Shown here one piece after another: positions 7,080 through 14,611 of a stretch of 14,611 nucleotides of DNA. The translations under genes and the position numbers were made by a program. The notes below the pieces were generated by a model that saw only the letters and a list, made by a program, of their open reading frames with translations, ran no database searches and was not told where the DNA came from. Numbering within the stretch: the stretch's first letter is position 1; each line of letters begins with the position of its first letter. This DNA is from ZC4RG42 sp036676355 (lineage in GTDB: Bacteria; Pseudomonadota; Gammaproteobacteria; Burkholderiales; SG8-39). The DNA is taken from contig JAKFDA010000037.1 in NCBI GenBank assembly GCA_036676355.1, forward strand, positions 1-14,611, written 5' to 3'.

Positions 7080-7238
7080 GATCAACAAGGGGTGTCGAAG
7101 ACACCGGATTCTACGAGGCGAACCGGGGCCGCGTCGCCGTCGCATTGCGCGTTACCGGTACAATTGCGGGCTTCGTTCACGGTGCGCATAGGCAAGCCCC
7201 TCGACCGCACCCATCTATTAACGGATTGGAATCTCGAA

Positions 7239-8849
<1,611 letters not shown>

Positions 8850-8873
8850 ACAGCAGCGCTTTAGGGAGCGCCT

Positions 8874-8891
8874 GGAGCGGAAAGCTGCTCC
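8874..8891 (+). terminator. Weak hairpin after the ABC-F gene
   Basis: GGAGC (8874-8878) and GCTCC (8887-8891) can pair 24 bases after the ABC-F stop codon, with an eight-base loop. No T-run follows, so factor-independent termination is doubtful. The stronger REP-like hairpin just downstream may do this job instead. Confidence 0.25.
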
Positions 8892-8920
8892 GACCTCATC
8901 CATTGGCGACCGCATCATGA

Positions 8921-8965
8921 GCCGTTCATGGTTCGACTGCCCTGCGGGCGCTCACCACGAACGGC
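8921..8965. repeat. REP-like imperfect palindrome between convergent genes
   Basis: The arms GCCGTTCATGGTTCGA (8921-8936) and, as reverse complement of 8950-8965, GCCGTTCGTGGTGAGC match at 12 of 16 positions. They close on an inner perfect stem GCCC-TGC-GGGC (8939-8949). This hairpin type (CCGTTCATGGTTCGA ... GCTCACCACGAACGG) is, as I recall, a widespread extragenic palindrome in proteobacterial genomes. It lies between the convergent ABC-F and XRE genes and could end transcription from both sides or protect mRNA 3' ends. Only one copy is present in this window. Confidence 0.6.
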
Positions 8966-9017
8966 CTTGTGGCACTCACCTGGCGTCGAGCGTTTACCTG
9001 ATCGCTGACGTGCTGAT

Positions 9018-9296
9018 TTAAGCCCAGGCCGGCTGCGTCAGCGAGGCCGATTGATCCGTCTTCGCGCCGACCGCGCCGTTCAGCGCGGCCACGTCATCGG
9101 CAAAGGTGGTCGGCTCCAGTTCCAGCGCGCGTGCCCAGCCCGCCATTGCCTCCGGCGCAATGCGGGCGTCGCCGCGTTCCACATGGGATACGACGCTGCC
9201 GAGCACGAATCCCAATCGGCGCGCCAGTTCCGCGCGTGATAGCCCCAGACCGCGGCGGCGTTCGCGCACGTACGTACCGATCCGCTTGGACGCCAT
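9018..9296 (-). CDS. Small XRE-family helix-turn-helix regulator
   Basis: This is a 92-aa DNA-binding protein of the Cro/C1 (XRE) class. The helix-turn-helix spans about residues 5-60: RIGTYVRERRRGLGLSRAELARRLG, where GLSRAELARRLG forms the first part and FVLGSVVSHVERGDARIAPE supplies the recognition region and following loop. A short tail follows. The ATG at 9296 gives the usual compact N-terminus (MASKRIGTYV); an ATG at 9323 would add nine residues, and neither has a clear ribosome-binding site. The frame stays open upstream to 9578, but that part is translated MITE sequence and is not expected to be coding. It converges on the ABC-F gene and faces away from the ydcF-like gene, with a MITE-like copy between their starts. 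Target operator unknown. Confidence 0.75.
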   Translation of the reverse strand: MASKRIGTYVRERRRGLGLSRAELARRLGFVLGSVVSHVERGDARIAPEAMAGWARALELEPTTFADDVAALNGAVGAKTDQSASLTQPAWA

Positions 9297-9463
9297 ATTG
9301 CGAGTCAGGATTCCGGTATGCATGAGCAGCACATCGGCTTGCGCCCGGGAAACTTTAGGGGCGAAAACAGCCGGGCGGGGCAAACCGCAACCTGCCGTCC
9401 TGTCCACTATTCCCGCTTCTCGGCTCTCGGCTGCGCTTGATGCTACCCTTGCTCGCCGCCTAT

Positions 9464-9593
9464 GGAAGCTCTGATCAAGGTTGTTTGATTGAGGTTGTTG
9501 CCAGTTCGTTACGCATAAGCGATTGATTACTTTGTCCTCGCTCGTACAGCTTCGCGCACTCGCGACCATCCTCGGCACTTATTCAGACATCCC
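9464..9593 (+). mobile_element. MITE-like element, copy 2 (130 bp, internally deleted, TSD CTAT)
   Basis: This is a short member of the same family as 1923-2196 and 11315-11590. It begins GGAAGCTCTGATCAAGG and ends with the complement of GGGATGTCTGAATAAG, and it is bracketed by a perfect CTAT repeat (9460-9463, 9594-9597). From the left end to CTCGCTCGTACAGC it follows the full copies; it then jumps to CGCACTCGCGACCATCC near the right end, lacking about 145 bp that include both nested inverted repeats. The right-hand CTAT overlaps the ATG of the ydcF-like gene, so the insertion lies directly at its start codon. Internal sequence TTGATT-N16-TACAGC could be a weak outward promoter; this is speculative. 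Confidence 0.82.
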
Positions 9594-9595
9594 CT

Positions 9596-10345
9596 ATGTT
9601 CCTACTCAAAAAAATCCTCGCTGCGCTGGTGTTGCCGCCGACCGGTCCTTTGCTTCTCGTTCTGGCCGGGTTGCTGCTGTGGCGACGCCGGGCGGGGCGC
9701 TGGCTGGTGTGGGGCGGTTTTCTCACGCTTTTCGCGTTGGCGTCCCCGCTCGTGGCACACAGTCTGCTCACCCTGGTGGACGATACGCCGCCGCTCGACT
9801 ACCACGCGGCGCGCACCGCGCAGGCCATCGTGATCATGGGCGGCGGCGTGCGCCAGGCCCCAGAATATGGCGGTGACAGTCTCGGTCGCCTGACGCTTGA
9901 ACGCGTGCGCTACGGCGCGTGGGTTGCGCGGCGAACCGGCTTGCCGGTGATGGTGACCGGCGGCTCGGTGTATGGCGGCACGAGCGAGGCGGAGGTCATG
10001 CGCACCGCCTTGCGGGACGAATTCGGCGTGCCGGTGCGCTGGATCGAACCGCGTTCGCGCAATACCCATCAGAACGCTCAACTCAGCGCCGCGGTGCTGC
10101 GACCGGCGGGCATCAAACGCATCGTGCTGGTGGCGCACAGCTTCGACATGCCGCGTGCGCAGGCCGAGTTCGAAGCGGCGGGATTCGAAACCGTTCTGGC
10201 GCCGACCGGCGTGCGCGGCGAATGGCCGGAAGATCTACCGCTTGCCTTGATGCTCATTCCCAACATGGCGGCACTGCATGGCAGCTACTACGCCTTGTAT
10301 GAATTGCTCGCCGACGCGGTGCGTCGCGTCGGTCTGAACAGGTGA
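9596..10345 (+). CDS. YdcF/ElyC-like DUF218 membrane protein
   Basis: This 249-aa protein is of the DUF218 family, which includes E. coli ElyC, SanA and YdcF, implicated in envelope or peptidoglycan-precursor homeostasis; the biochemical reaction is not settled. Two N-terminal hydrophobic segments (about 7-29 and 35-57) are followed by a soluble domain. Family motifs are IVIMGGG (78-84), RLTLERV (98-104), VTGGSVYGGTSEAE (120-133), EPRSRNTHQNA (151-161) and VAHSFDMPRA (179-188). The ElyC-like topology (two helices, then the domain) favours ElyC over SanA. The ATG at 9596 is the only start before an upstream stop and has no ribosome-binding site: the sequence right before it is the terminus of a MITE-like element. 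Three bases separate its stop from the WYL regulator gene, so the two are almost certainly co-transcribed. Confidence 0.87.
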   Translation: MFLLKKILAALVLPPTGPLLLVLAGLLLWRRRAGRWLVWGGFLTLFALASPLVAHSLLTLVDDTPPLDYHAARTAQAIVIMGGGVRQAPEYGGDSLGRLTLERVRYGAWVARRTGLPVMVTGGSVYGGTSEAEVMRTALRDEFGVPVRWIEPRSRNTHQNAQLSAAVLRPAGIKRIVLVAHSFDMPRAQAEFEAAGFETVLAPTGVRGEWPEDLPLALMLIPNMAALHGSYYALYELLADAVRRVGLNR

Positions 10346-10348
10346 AAG

Positions 10349-11329
10349 ATGGATCGCACCGAACGTTTCTACAAAATCGATCAGTTGCTGCAGCAGAAGG
10401 GCGTCGTGCCGCTGGAGGATTTCCTGTCCGCGCTGAGCGTGTCGCGCGCAACGTTCAAGCGCGATCTGGAATACATGCGCGACCGATTGCACGCGCCGAT
10501 CGAATGGGACCGCGAGCGTCGTGGTTATGTGTTCACCGGTGCGTTGTCGGGCGCGCCGCGTTATCAGTTGCCAGGCCTGTGGTTCAACGCCTCGGAAATC
10601 CGCGCTTTGCTCACCATGCAGCATATGCTCGCCGACCTGCAGCCGGGCGTGCTCGAGCCGCATATCGCACCGCTGCGCGCGCGCCTGCGTTCGCTGCTGG
10701 ACGTCGGTGATCATCCGGCCGATGAAGTCGAACGGCGCGTGCGACTGGTGCGCATGGGTGCGCGCGCCGTGGCGTTGCCGCACTTCGAATTGGTCGCCAA
10801 CGCCGTGCTCAAGCGTCAGCGCATGCATATCGCCTACGCCGGTCGCAGCAGCAATGCCGTCACCGAGCGCGAGATTTCGCCGCAGCGTCTGGTGCATTAT
10901 CGCGAGAACTGGTACGTCGATGCCTGGTGCCATTTGCGCGAGGATCTGCGCAGTTTTGCCGTCGATGCCATTCAACGCGCTTCGCTGCTCGACAGGAAAG
11001 CGAAGAACGTGGCGGACAAGGAACTGGACGAGGTGCTCGCCGGCGGCTACGGCATTTTTTCCGGGCGCGCCACGCAGTGGGCAAAGTTGCGTTTCAGCGC
11101 CGATCGCGCGCGCTGGGTGGGCAGTGAACAATGGCATCCGAAGCAGAAGAGCGGCTACGAAGCCGACGGCGCCTATGTGCTGGAAGTGCCGTACGCCGAC
11201 GATCGCGAACTGATCGGCGATATTCTGCGGCACGGCGCGGAAGTCGAAGTGCTGGCGCCGCCCGCGCTGCGTCGCGCGGTACGCGAACAACTGAATGCCG
11301 CGCTCAAGCGCTATGGAAGCTCTGATTAA
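10349..11329 (+). CDS. WYL-domain transcriptional regulator (YafY/DeoR-like HTH)
   Basis: The 326-aa protein has an N-terminal winged helix-turn-helix (about residues 5-62; RFYKIDQLLQQKG, then VSRATFKRDLEYMRDRL), a middle WYL domain (about 145-215) with PQRLVHYRENWYVDAWC as its signature, and a C-terminal WCX-like segment (about 245-322). WYL domains bind nucleic-acid or nucleotide ligands and switch the DNA-binding part. The ATG at 10349 has AGGTGA about five bases upstream, within the stop region of the ydcF-like gene, indicating translational coupling. The final codons, Gly-Ser-Ser-Asp-stop, lie inside the terminal repeat of a MITE-like element that starts at 11315, so the native C-terminus was replaced or trimmed after RY-322. 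The lost part is probably short because the fold looks complete. It may regulate its partner gene; nothing nearby indicates a defence system. Confidence 0.88.
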   Translation: MDRTERFYKIDQLLQQKGVVPLEDFLSALSVSRATFKRDLEYMRDRLHAPIEWDRERRGYVFTGALSGAPRYQLPGLWFNASEIRALLTMQHMLADLQPGVLEPHIAPLRARLRSLLDVGDHPADEVERRVRLVRMGARAVALPHFELVANAVLKRQRMHIAYAGRSSNAVTEREISPQRLVHYRENWYVDAWCHLREDLRSFAVDAIQRASLLDRKAKNVADKELDEVLAGGYGIFSGRATQWAKLRFSADRARWVGSEQWHPKQKSGYEADGAYVLEVPYADDRELIGDILRHGAEVEVLAPPALRRAVREQLNAALKRYGSSD

Positions 11330-11590
11330 GGTCTTTTGCTGAATGTTGCCGCAAGTTCCGGGCTGTGAAGGGGTTGTTCTGCTTTGCCCTCGCTCGTACA
11401 GCTATGTGCCGGCGCGCGGAGCAGGGGCCCCTTCAGTGGATGCGACCGCTAAGGCACATGCAGGAACGCGAACGAATTGGCACATTCACAGCCCGCTGCG
11501 GGGTCGCATCCATCGATGAGCCCATGGAACCTGCTCCGTCCTCCGCGGTCCCGCACTCGCGACCATCCTCGGCACTTGTTCAGACATTCC
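11315..11590 (+). mobile_element. MITE-like element, copy 3 (276 bp, full length, no clear TSD)
   Basis: Full-length family member in the same orientation as copy 2. It begins GGAAGCTCTGATTAAGG and ends with the complement of GGAATGTCTGAACAAG (12 of 16 matching the left end). The nested inverted repeats are exact: GGAGCAGG/CCTGCTCC (11418-11425, 11530-11537) and GGATGCGACC/GGTCGCATCC (11438-11447, 11502-11511). The flanks are CTAT on the left and CTGC on the right, so the target duplication is absent or mutated. The first 70 bases differ markedly from copy 1, while the core from CTCGCTCGTACAGC onward is highly similar. The left terminus supplies the stop codon of the WYL gene. No coding frame is credible inside it. 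Confidence 0.84.
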
Positions 11591-11660
11591 CTGCAAGGAA
11601 TAACGCAATGGGCTCACCGCCTGAGCCACAAGGGTGCACATACTGCCGTCTCACTTGCAG
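11591..11660 (+). promoter_or_regulatory. Structured leader upstream of the 62-aa ORF
   Basis: Directly after the MITE end, CTGCAAG (11591-11597) can pair with CTTGCAG (11654-11660). Inside is a perfect six-base hairpin, GGCTCA-CCGCC-TGAGCC (11611-11627). The outer stem ends just before the GAGGTG ribosome-binding site (11665-11670) of the small ORF, so folding could affect its translation. This is seen by eye only; no matching riboswitch or leader family is recognised. Confidence 0.35.
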
Positions 11661-11674
11661 ACCTGAGGTGGCGG

Positions 11675-11863
11675 ATGAAAAAGATCAGCGTGAACAAGCG
11701 TGCGCCGGCCGGCGACCGGGCCGTCGCGATCGGCGGATTCATTCTTGTGCTGCTGACCGGCTTCTTTGGCGCGGAGCCGGCCGATATGACGGCGAGCGAG
11801 CAGGTTGCGATTGCGACGACCGCCTGCGGCGACGACGCGGCGACGAATTGCACGGCGCGCTGA
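11675..11863 (+). CDS. Small membrane or secreted peptide, unknown function
   Basis: This is a 62-aa open frame that I do not recognise. A strong ribosome-binding site, GAGGTG, lies four bases before the ATG at 11675. The N-terminus is basic (MKKISVNKRAPAGDR) and is followed by a hydrophobic stretch AVAIGGFILVLLTGFFGA (residues about 16-33), which can be a signal peptide or a single transmembrane helix. The remaining 29 residues hold two cysteines (C51, C59) that could form a disulfide in the periplasm. The frame ends 56 bases before recC on the same strand and could share its transcript. An overlapping frame from an ATG at 11608 runs to 11919 but gives an arginine-rich, low-quality protein. 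Coding status rests on start context and the hydrophobic segment only. Confidence 0.5.
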   Translation: MKKISVNKRAPAGDRAVAIGGFILVLLTGFFGAEPADMTASEQVAIATTACGDDAATNCTAR

Positions 11864-11891
11864 GGGCGAACAGAGGAAACAACGACCGGGC

Positions 11892-11913
11892 GAGTCGGGT
11901 GGCCGCCCGGCTC
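11892..11913 (+). promoter_or_regulatory. Hairpin at the recC ribosome-binding region
   Basis: GAGTCGGG (11892-11899) pairs with CCCGGCTC (11906-11913): seven Watson-Crick pairs plus one G-T wobble, around a six-base loop. The stem ends six bases before the recC ATG and covers the place where a ribosome-binding site would lie; no clear Shine-Dalgarno sequence is visible. It could hold back recC translation or act as a processing or termination signal. No T-run follows. Confidence 0.4.
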
Positions 11914-11919
11914 TCATAG

Positions 11920-14611
11920 ATGCTGAACATTTTTCAGTCCAACCGGGTGGAGACGCTTGCCGACGCACTGGCGGACGCCATGCGCGTGTCCTCGGCCGGG
12001 GCGCTGCAGCCAGAAACCGTGGTGGTGCAGTCCAGCGCCATGTCGCGCTGGCTGTCGTTCGCACTCGCAGAGCGGCTGGGCATCACCGCCAACGTGCGCT
12101 TCGCCTTCCCTGCCAGTTATATCTGGACGCTGTTCGGCACGGTATTGCCGCAGGTCTCCGCGCAGTCGCCGTTCGAACCGGAGGTGCTCAGCTGGACTTT
12201 CATGGGTCTGCTGGAATGGGACGCGCGGCTGCGCAAGCAGGCGCGCCTTGCGCACTATCTGAGCGACGGCGACGCGCGCCGACGCTACGAACTCGCGCGT
12301 CGTCTCGCCGAGGTGTACGACCGCTATCTCGTCTATCGGCCCGACTGGATCGCCGCATGGAGCGAGGGCAAAACGATCGGGTTGGGCGCGGACGAGAACT
12401 GGCAGGCGCTGCTGTGGCGCGCCGCCGCGGCGGGCGGCGCGGTCGAACACGTGCATGCGCATCCGCGCGAATCGTTCTATGCCGCGATCGATCGTGATGC
12501 CGAAGCGCGCGAGCGCTTGCCGCGGTCGCTGCATCTGTTCGCCCTGGAAGCGCTGCCGCCGATGTATCTGGAGGTGTTCGAGCGCCTGGCGGCGCATGTC
12601 GATGTCACGCTTTATGCATTGAATCCCTGCCGCGAATACTGGGGCGACATCGTCAGACGCCGTGCGCTGGCGCGGCAGGCCGCGACCGATGTGCAAGCGG
12701 ACACGTATTTTGAAGTGGGCAACAGCCTGCTGGCCTCCATGGGCGCGCATGGCCGCGCGTTTTTCGATGCGCTGGCTGAGTTGCACGCGCGCGAAGCCGC
12801 GCATTACGTCGAACCGGCGGGCGATACGCTGCTCGCCACCTTGCAGCGCGACGTGCTCGACTTGCGCGAGCGCGGCGCCGAGGCGGACGATGCGCCGCCG
12901 TTGGCGCTTGCCGCCGACGATGTATCGCTACAGGTGCACGTGTGCCATAGCGCCATGCGTGAAGCCGAAGTGCTGCACGATCGCCTGCTCGATGCGTTCG
13001 CGCGCGATGCCAGTCTGCGACCGGGCGACGTGCTGGTGCTGGTGCCGCGCATCGAGGACTACGCGCCGGCCATCGATGCGGTGTTCGCCACGGCGCCAGC
13101 GGCGCGGCGGATACCGTACGCCATCGCGGACCTGAGTGCACGACGCGGCAACACGCTGCTCTCCACGTTCTTCCAACTGCTGCGCCTGCACGAAGGTCGT
13201 CTGGAAGCGGAGGCGGTGCTCGGCCTGCTGGAGCAGTCGCCGATCGCACGCAGGTTCGATATCGCGCCGGAAACCTTGCCGCTGCTGCGCCAGTGGGTGC
13301 GCGAATCGGGCATTCGCTGGGGACGCGATGCGGCGGCGCGTGCGGCGCTCGGCTTGCCGGCAACCGCCGAGCACAGCTGGGCGGTCGGGCTCGATCGTCT
13401 GCTGCTCGGTTACGCCATGCCGGGCGAAGGACATGTGCGCCATGGCGCGTTGCTGCCGTACGACGACGTCGAAGGCGGCACCGCCCAGGTGCTTGGCAGC
13501 CTCAAATCCTTTGTCGACGCGCTCGGTGCGCTGGACGATGCGCTGCGCAAACCGCGCACGCTCACGCAATGGAAACGTCTGGCGGAACGCCTGCTTGTGC
13601 AACTGTTCGAGATCGACGAGGAGAGCGAACGCGATGCGCAGGCGATCCGTTCCGCGGCCGTAGCCGTCGTTGCGAACGGTCAGCGCGCCGGGTTCGATGC
13701 ACCGGTGCCGGTCGAAGTCTGGCGCAGTGCGCTCGAAATTTTGCTTCAGCCGACGGCGCGCGCCACCGCCTTTTTCAACGGTGGCGTCACCTTCGCCGCG
13801 TTGCGCCCGATGCGCCCGATCCCGGCACGTTTCGTCGCCGTGATCGGTCTGAATGACGGCGATTTTCCGCGCAACCAGCCGAGTTTGAGCTTCGATCTCA
13901 TGACGGCGGATCGGCGGCGCGGCGATCGCCTGCCGCGCGACGAGGATCGCTATGCCATGCTCGAAGCATTGCTCGCCGCGCGCGAGCGGTTGCATCTGAG
14001 CTACACCGGTCGAAGCGAACGCGATAACAGCGAACTCGCCCCTTCGGCATTACTGGCCGAGCTGCTGGACGCCGTGCGCCGCAGCGTAGTGGCGGCGGAC
14101 GGCGGTGACCCGGTCGCCCGCATCCGCATCGAGCATCCCCTGCAGGCATTCAGTCGTCGTTATTTCGATGGCAGCGATACGCGCCTGTACAGCTATGTGG
14201 AAGACTATGCCGCGGCCAGCCGTGCGGCGAGCGATACGAGGCGCGGTACCGCGCGGTTCATCGGCGATGCATTGCCGATGAATGTTGCGGCACGCGGCGA
14301 AATCGATCTCGCGGCGCTGCAGCGTTTCATTCGCAATCCCGCACGCCATTTCCTGCAGGAGCGTCTCGGCATTCGGCTGGAGGCCGAAGACGAGGCGCTC
14401 GACGATCACGAGCCGTTCACCCTTGATGGGCTGGCGTGCTTTGAACTGCGCCGTACGGTGCTCATGCATAAAGCGCAGGACCTCGATGTCGCCGAATCGC
14501 TGAAACTCGCCCGTGCCGCCGGCCTGTTGCCGCATGGCAACGTCGGCAACGTATTGCATGCGAGTGTCGTGGAGGAAATCGCGCCCCTGCATGCGGCGCG
14601 CGTCGGCGCGG
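11920..14611 (+). CDS. recC: Exodeoxyribonuclease V gamma subunit RecC (3' end outside window)
   Basis: RecC is the Chi-recognising, strand-splitting subunit of the RecBCD helicase-nuclease, which processes DNA double-strand ends for RecA. The frame is open from ATG 11920 to the window edge, about 897 codons; RecC is usually near 1,100 aa, so about 200 residues are missing. Landmarks are the N-terminal IFQSNRVETLADAL, VVQSSAMSRWLSFALAERLG, FAFPASYIWTLFG, VHVCHSAMREAEVLHDRLL (about residue 340), MRPIPARFVAVIGLNDGDFPR (about 630) and RLPRDEDRYAMLEALLAARE, all matching the RecC pattern from memory. An in-frame TAG immediately precedes the ATG, fixing the start, yet no Shine-Dalgarno is visible and a hairpin sits there. 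recB and recD would be expected downstream, outside the window. Confidence 0.94.
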   Translation, partial: MLNIFQSNRVETLADALADAMRVSSAGALQPETVVVQSSAMSRWLSFALAERLGITANVRFAFPASYIWTLFGTVLPQVSAQSPFEPEVLSWTFMGLLEWDARLRKQARLAHYLSDGDARRRYELARRLAEVYDRYLVYRPDWIAAWSEGKTIGLGADENWQALLWRAAAAGGAVEHVHAHPRESFYAAIDRDAEARERLPRSLHLFALEALPPMYLEVFERLAAHVDVTLYALNPCREYWGDIVRRRALARQAATDVQADTYFEVGNSLLASMGAHGRAFFDALAELHAREAAHYVEPAGDTLLATLQRDVLDLRERGAEADDAPPLALAADDVSLQVHVCHSAMREAEVLHDRLLDAFARDASLRPGDVLVLVPRIEDYAPAIDAVFATAPAARRIPYAIADLSARRGNTLLSTFFQLLRLHEGRLEAEAVLGLLEQSPIARRFDIAPETLPLLRQWVRESGIRWGRDAAARAALGLPATAEHSWAVGLDRLLLGYAMPGEGHVRHGALLPYDDVEGGTAQVLGSLKSFVDALGALDDALRKPRTLTQWKRLAERLLVQLFEIDEESERDAQAIRSAAVAVVANGQRAGFDAPVPVEVWRSALEILLQPTARATAFFNGGVTFAALRPMRPIPARFVAVIGLNDGDFPRNQPSLSFDLMTADRRRGDRLPRDEDRYAMLEALLAARERLHLSYTGRSERDNSELAPSALLAELLDAVRRSVVAADGGDPVARIRIEHPLQAFSRRYFDGSDTRLYSYVEDYAAASRAASDTRRGTARFIGDALPMNVAARGEIDLAALQRFIRNPARHFLQERLGIRLEAEDEALDDHEPFTLDGLACFELRRTVLMHKAQDLDVAESLKLARAAGLLPHGNVGNVLHASVVEEIAPLHAARVGA

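Noticed and set aside
7159..7164. TACAAT as a -10 box for the ABC-F gene
   Set aside because: No acceptable -35 lies 16-18 bases upstream, so it cannot be called from sequence alone.
6726..7238. Upstream extension of the ABC-F frame to 6726
   Set aside because: This part is antisense to the lipoprotein gene, and the ABC-F family N-terminus starts at the TTG at 7239.
9297..9578. N-terminal extension of the XRE regulator
   Set aside because: The extension runs through MITE-like sequence and an arginine-rich spacer with no homology-like character; compact XRE proteins begin near MASKRIG.
10235..11290. 351-aa minus-strand frame antisense to the WYL gene
   Set aside because: Composition rich in His/Arg/Gln and no recognisable domain; the plus-strand WYL protein explains the sequence.
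10349..11329. WYL regulator as a marker of an anti-phage defence island
   Set aside because: WYL regulators do occur near defence genes, but the neighbours here are a DUF218 protein, mobile-like repeats and recC; no defence effector is visible in the window.
11608..11919. Alternative small gene starting at ATG 11608 behind AAGGA
   Set aside because: It overlaps the 62-aa ORF in another frame, encodes an Arg/Gly/Asp-rich sequence without any hydrophobic or domain pattern, and looks like a shadow.
12928..13995. 355-aa minus-strand frame antisense to recC
   Set aside because: No motif; recC is clear on the opposite strand.

Overview
The window is high-GC, gene-dense DNA with the look of a gammaproteobacterial chromosome. 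Support comes from Hsp15, RecC, a YbiT-type ABC-F ATPase and ElyC/YdcF-type proteins. The gene set and the hairpin repeat after the ABC-F gene would suit a Xanthomonadales-like genome, but this placement is an inference made without any search. GTG and TTG starts are common. I see no tRNA, rRNA, CRISPR array, phage gene or transposase gene.

Layout. (a) 1-1922: the 3' part of acetate kinase (ackA) runs convergently into a GFA/CENP-V-type zinc protein, which is divergent from hslR (Hsp15). (b) 1923-2196: a 274-bp MITE-like element. (c) 2236-7079, minus strand: two tandem paralogous MHYT-GGDEF-EAL cyclic-di-GMP membrane proteins (689 and 691 aa), with a small lipoprotein gene upstream. (d) 7239-8849: a YbiT-type ABC-F ATPase, followed by a REP-like hairpin and a convergent small XRE-type regulator. 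(e) 9464-11590: a short MITE-like copy (130 bp), the two-gene unit of a YdcF/ElyC-like membrane protein plus a WYL regulator, then a second full-length MITE-like copy (276 bp). (f) 11591-11919: a structured leader and a 62-aa membrane or secreted peptide. (g) 11920 to the end: recC, cut by the window edge.

The most distinctive feature is a three-copy family of short, non-coding mobile-like elements. They have imperfect terminal inverted repeats (GGAAGCTCTGATTAAG / GGAATGTCTGATTAAG) and 4-bp target duplications (TTAG and CTAT in two copies). The two full copies share an internal nested inverted repeat. All three sit at codon-level gene edges: one abuts the hslR stop codon, one abuts the ydcF-like start codon, and one supplies the last four codons and stop of the WYL regulator. 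Ends and target size resemble IS5-subgroup insertion sequences, so these are probably non-autonomous derivatives mobilised in trans.

A second theme is cyclic-di-GMP signalling. The two MHYT proteins have nearly identical EAL domains, but the downstream copy has a damaged GGDEF motif (GGNEF) and has lost the histidine of its third MHYT motif. This suggests it now acts mainly as a phosphodiesterase, while the upstream copy may be bifunctional.
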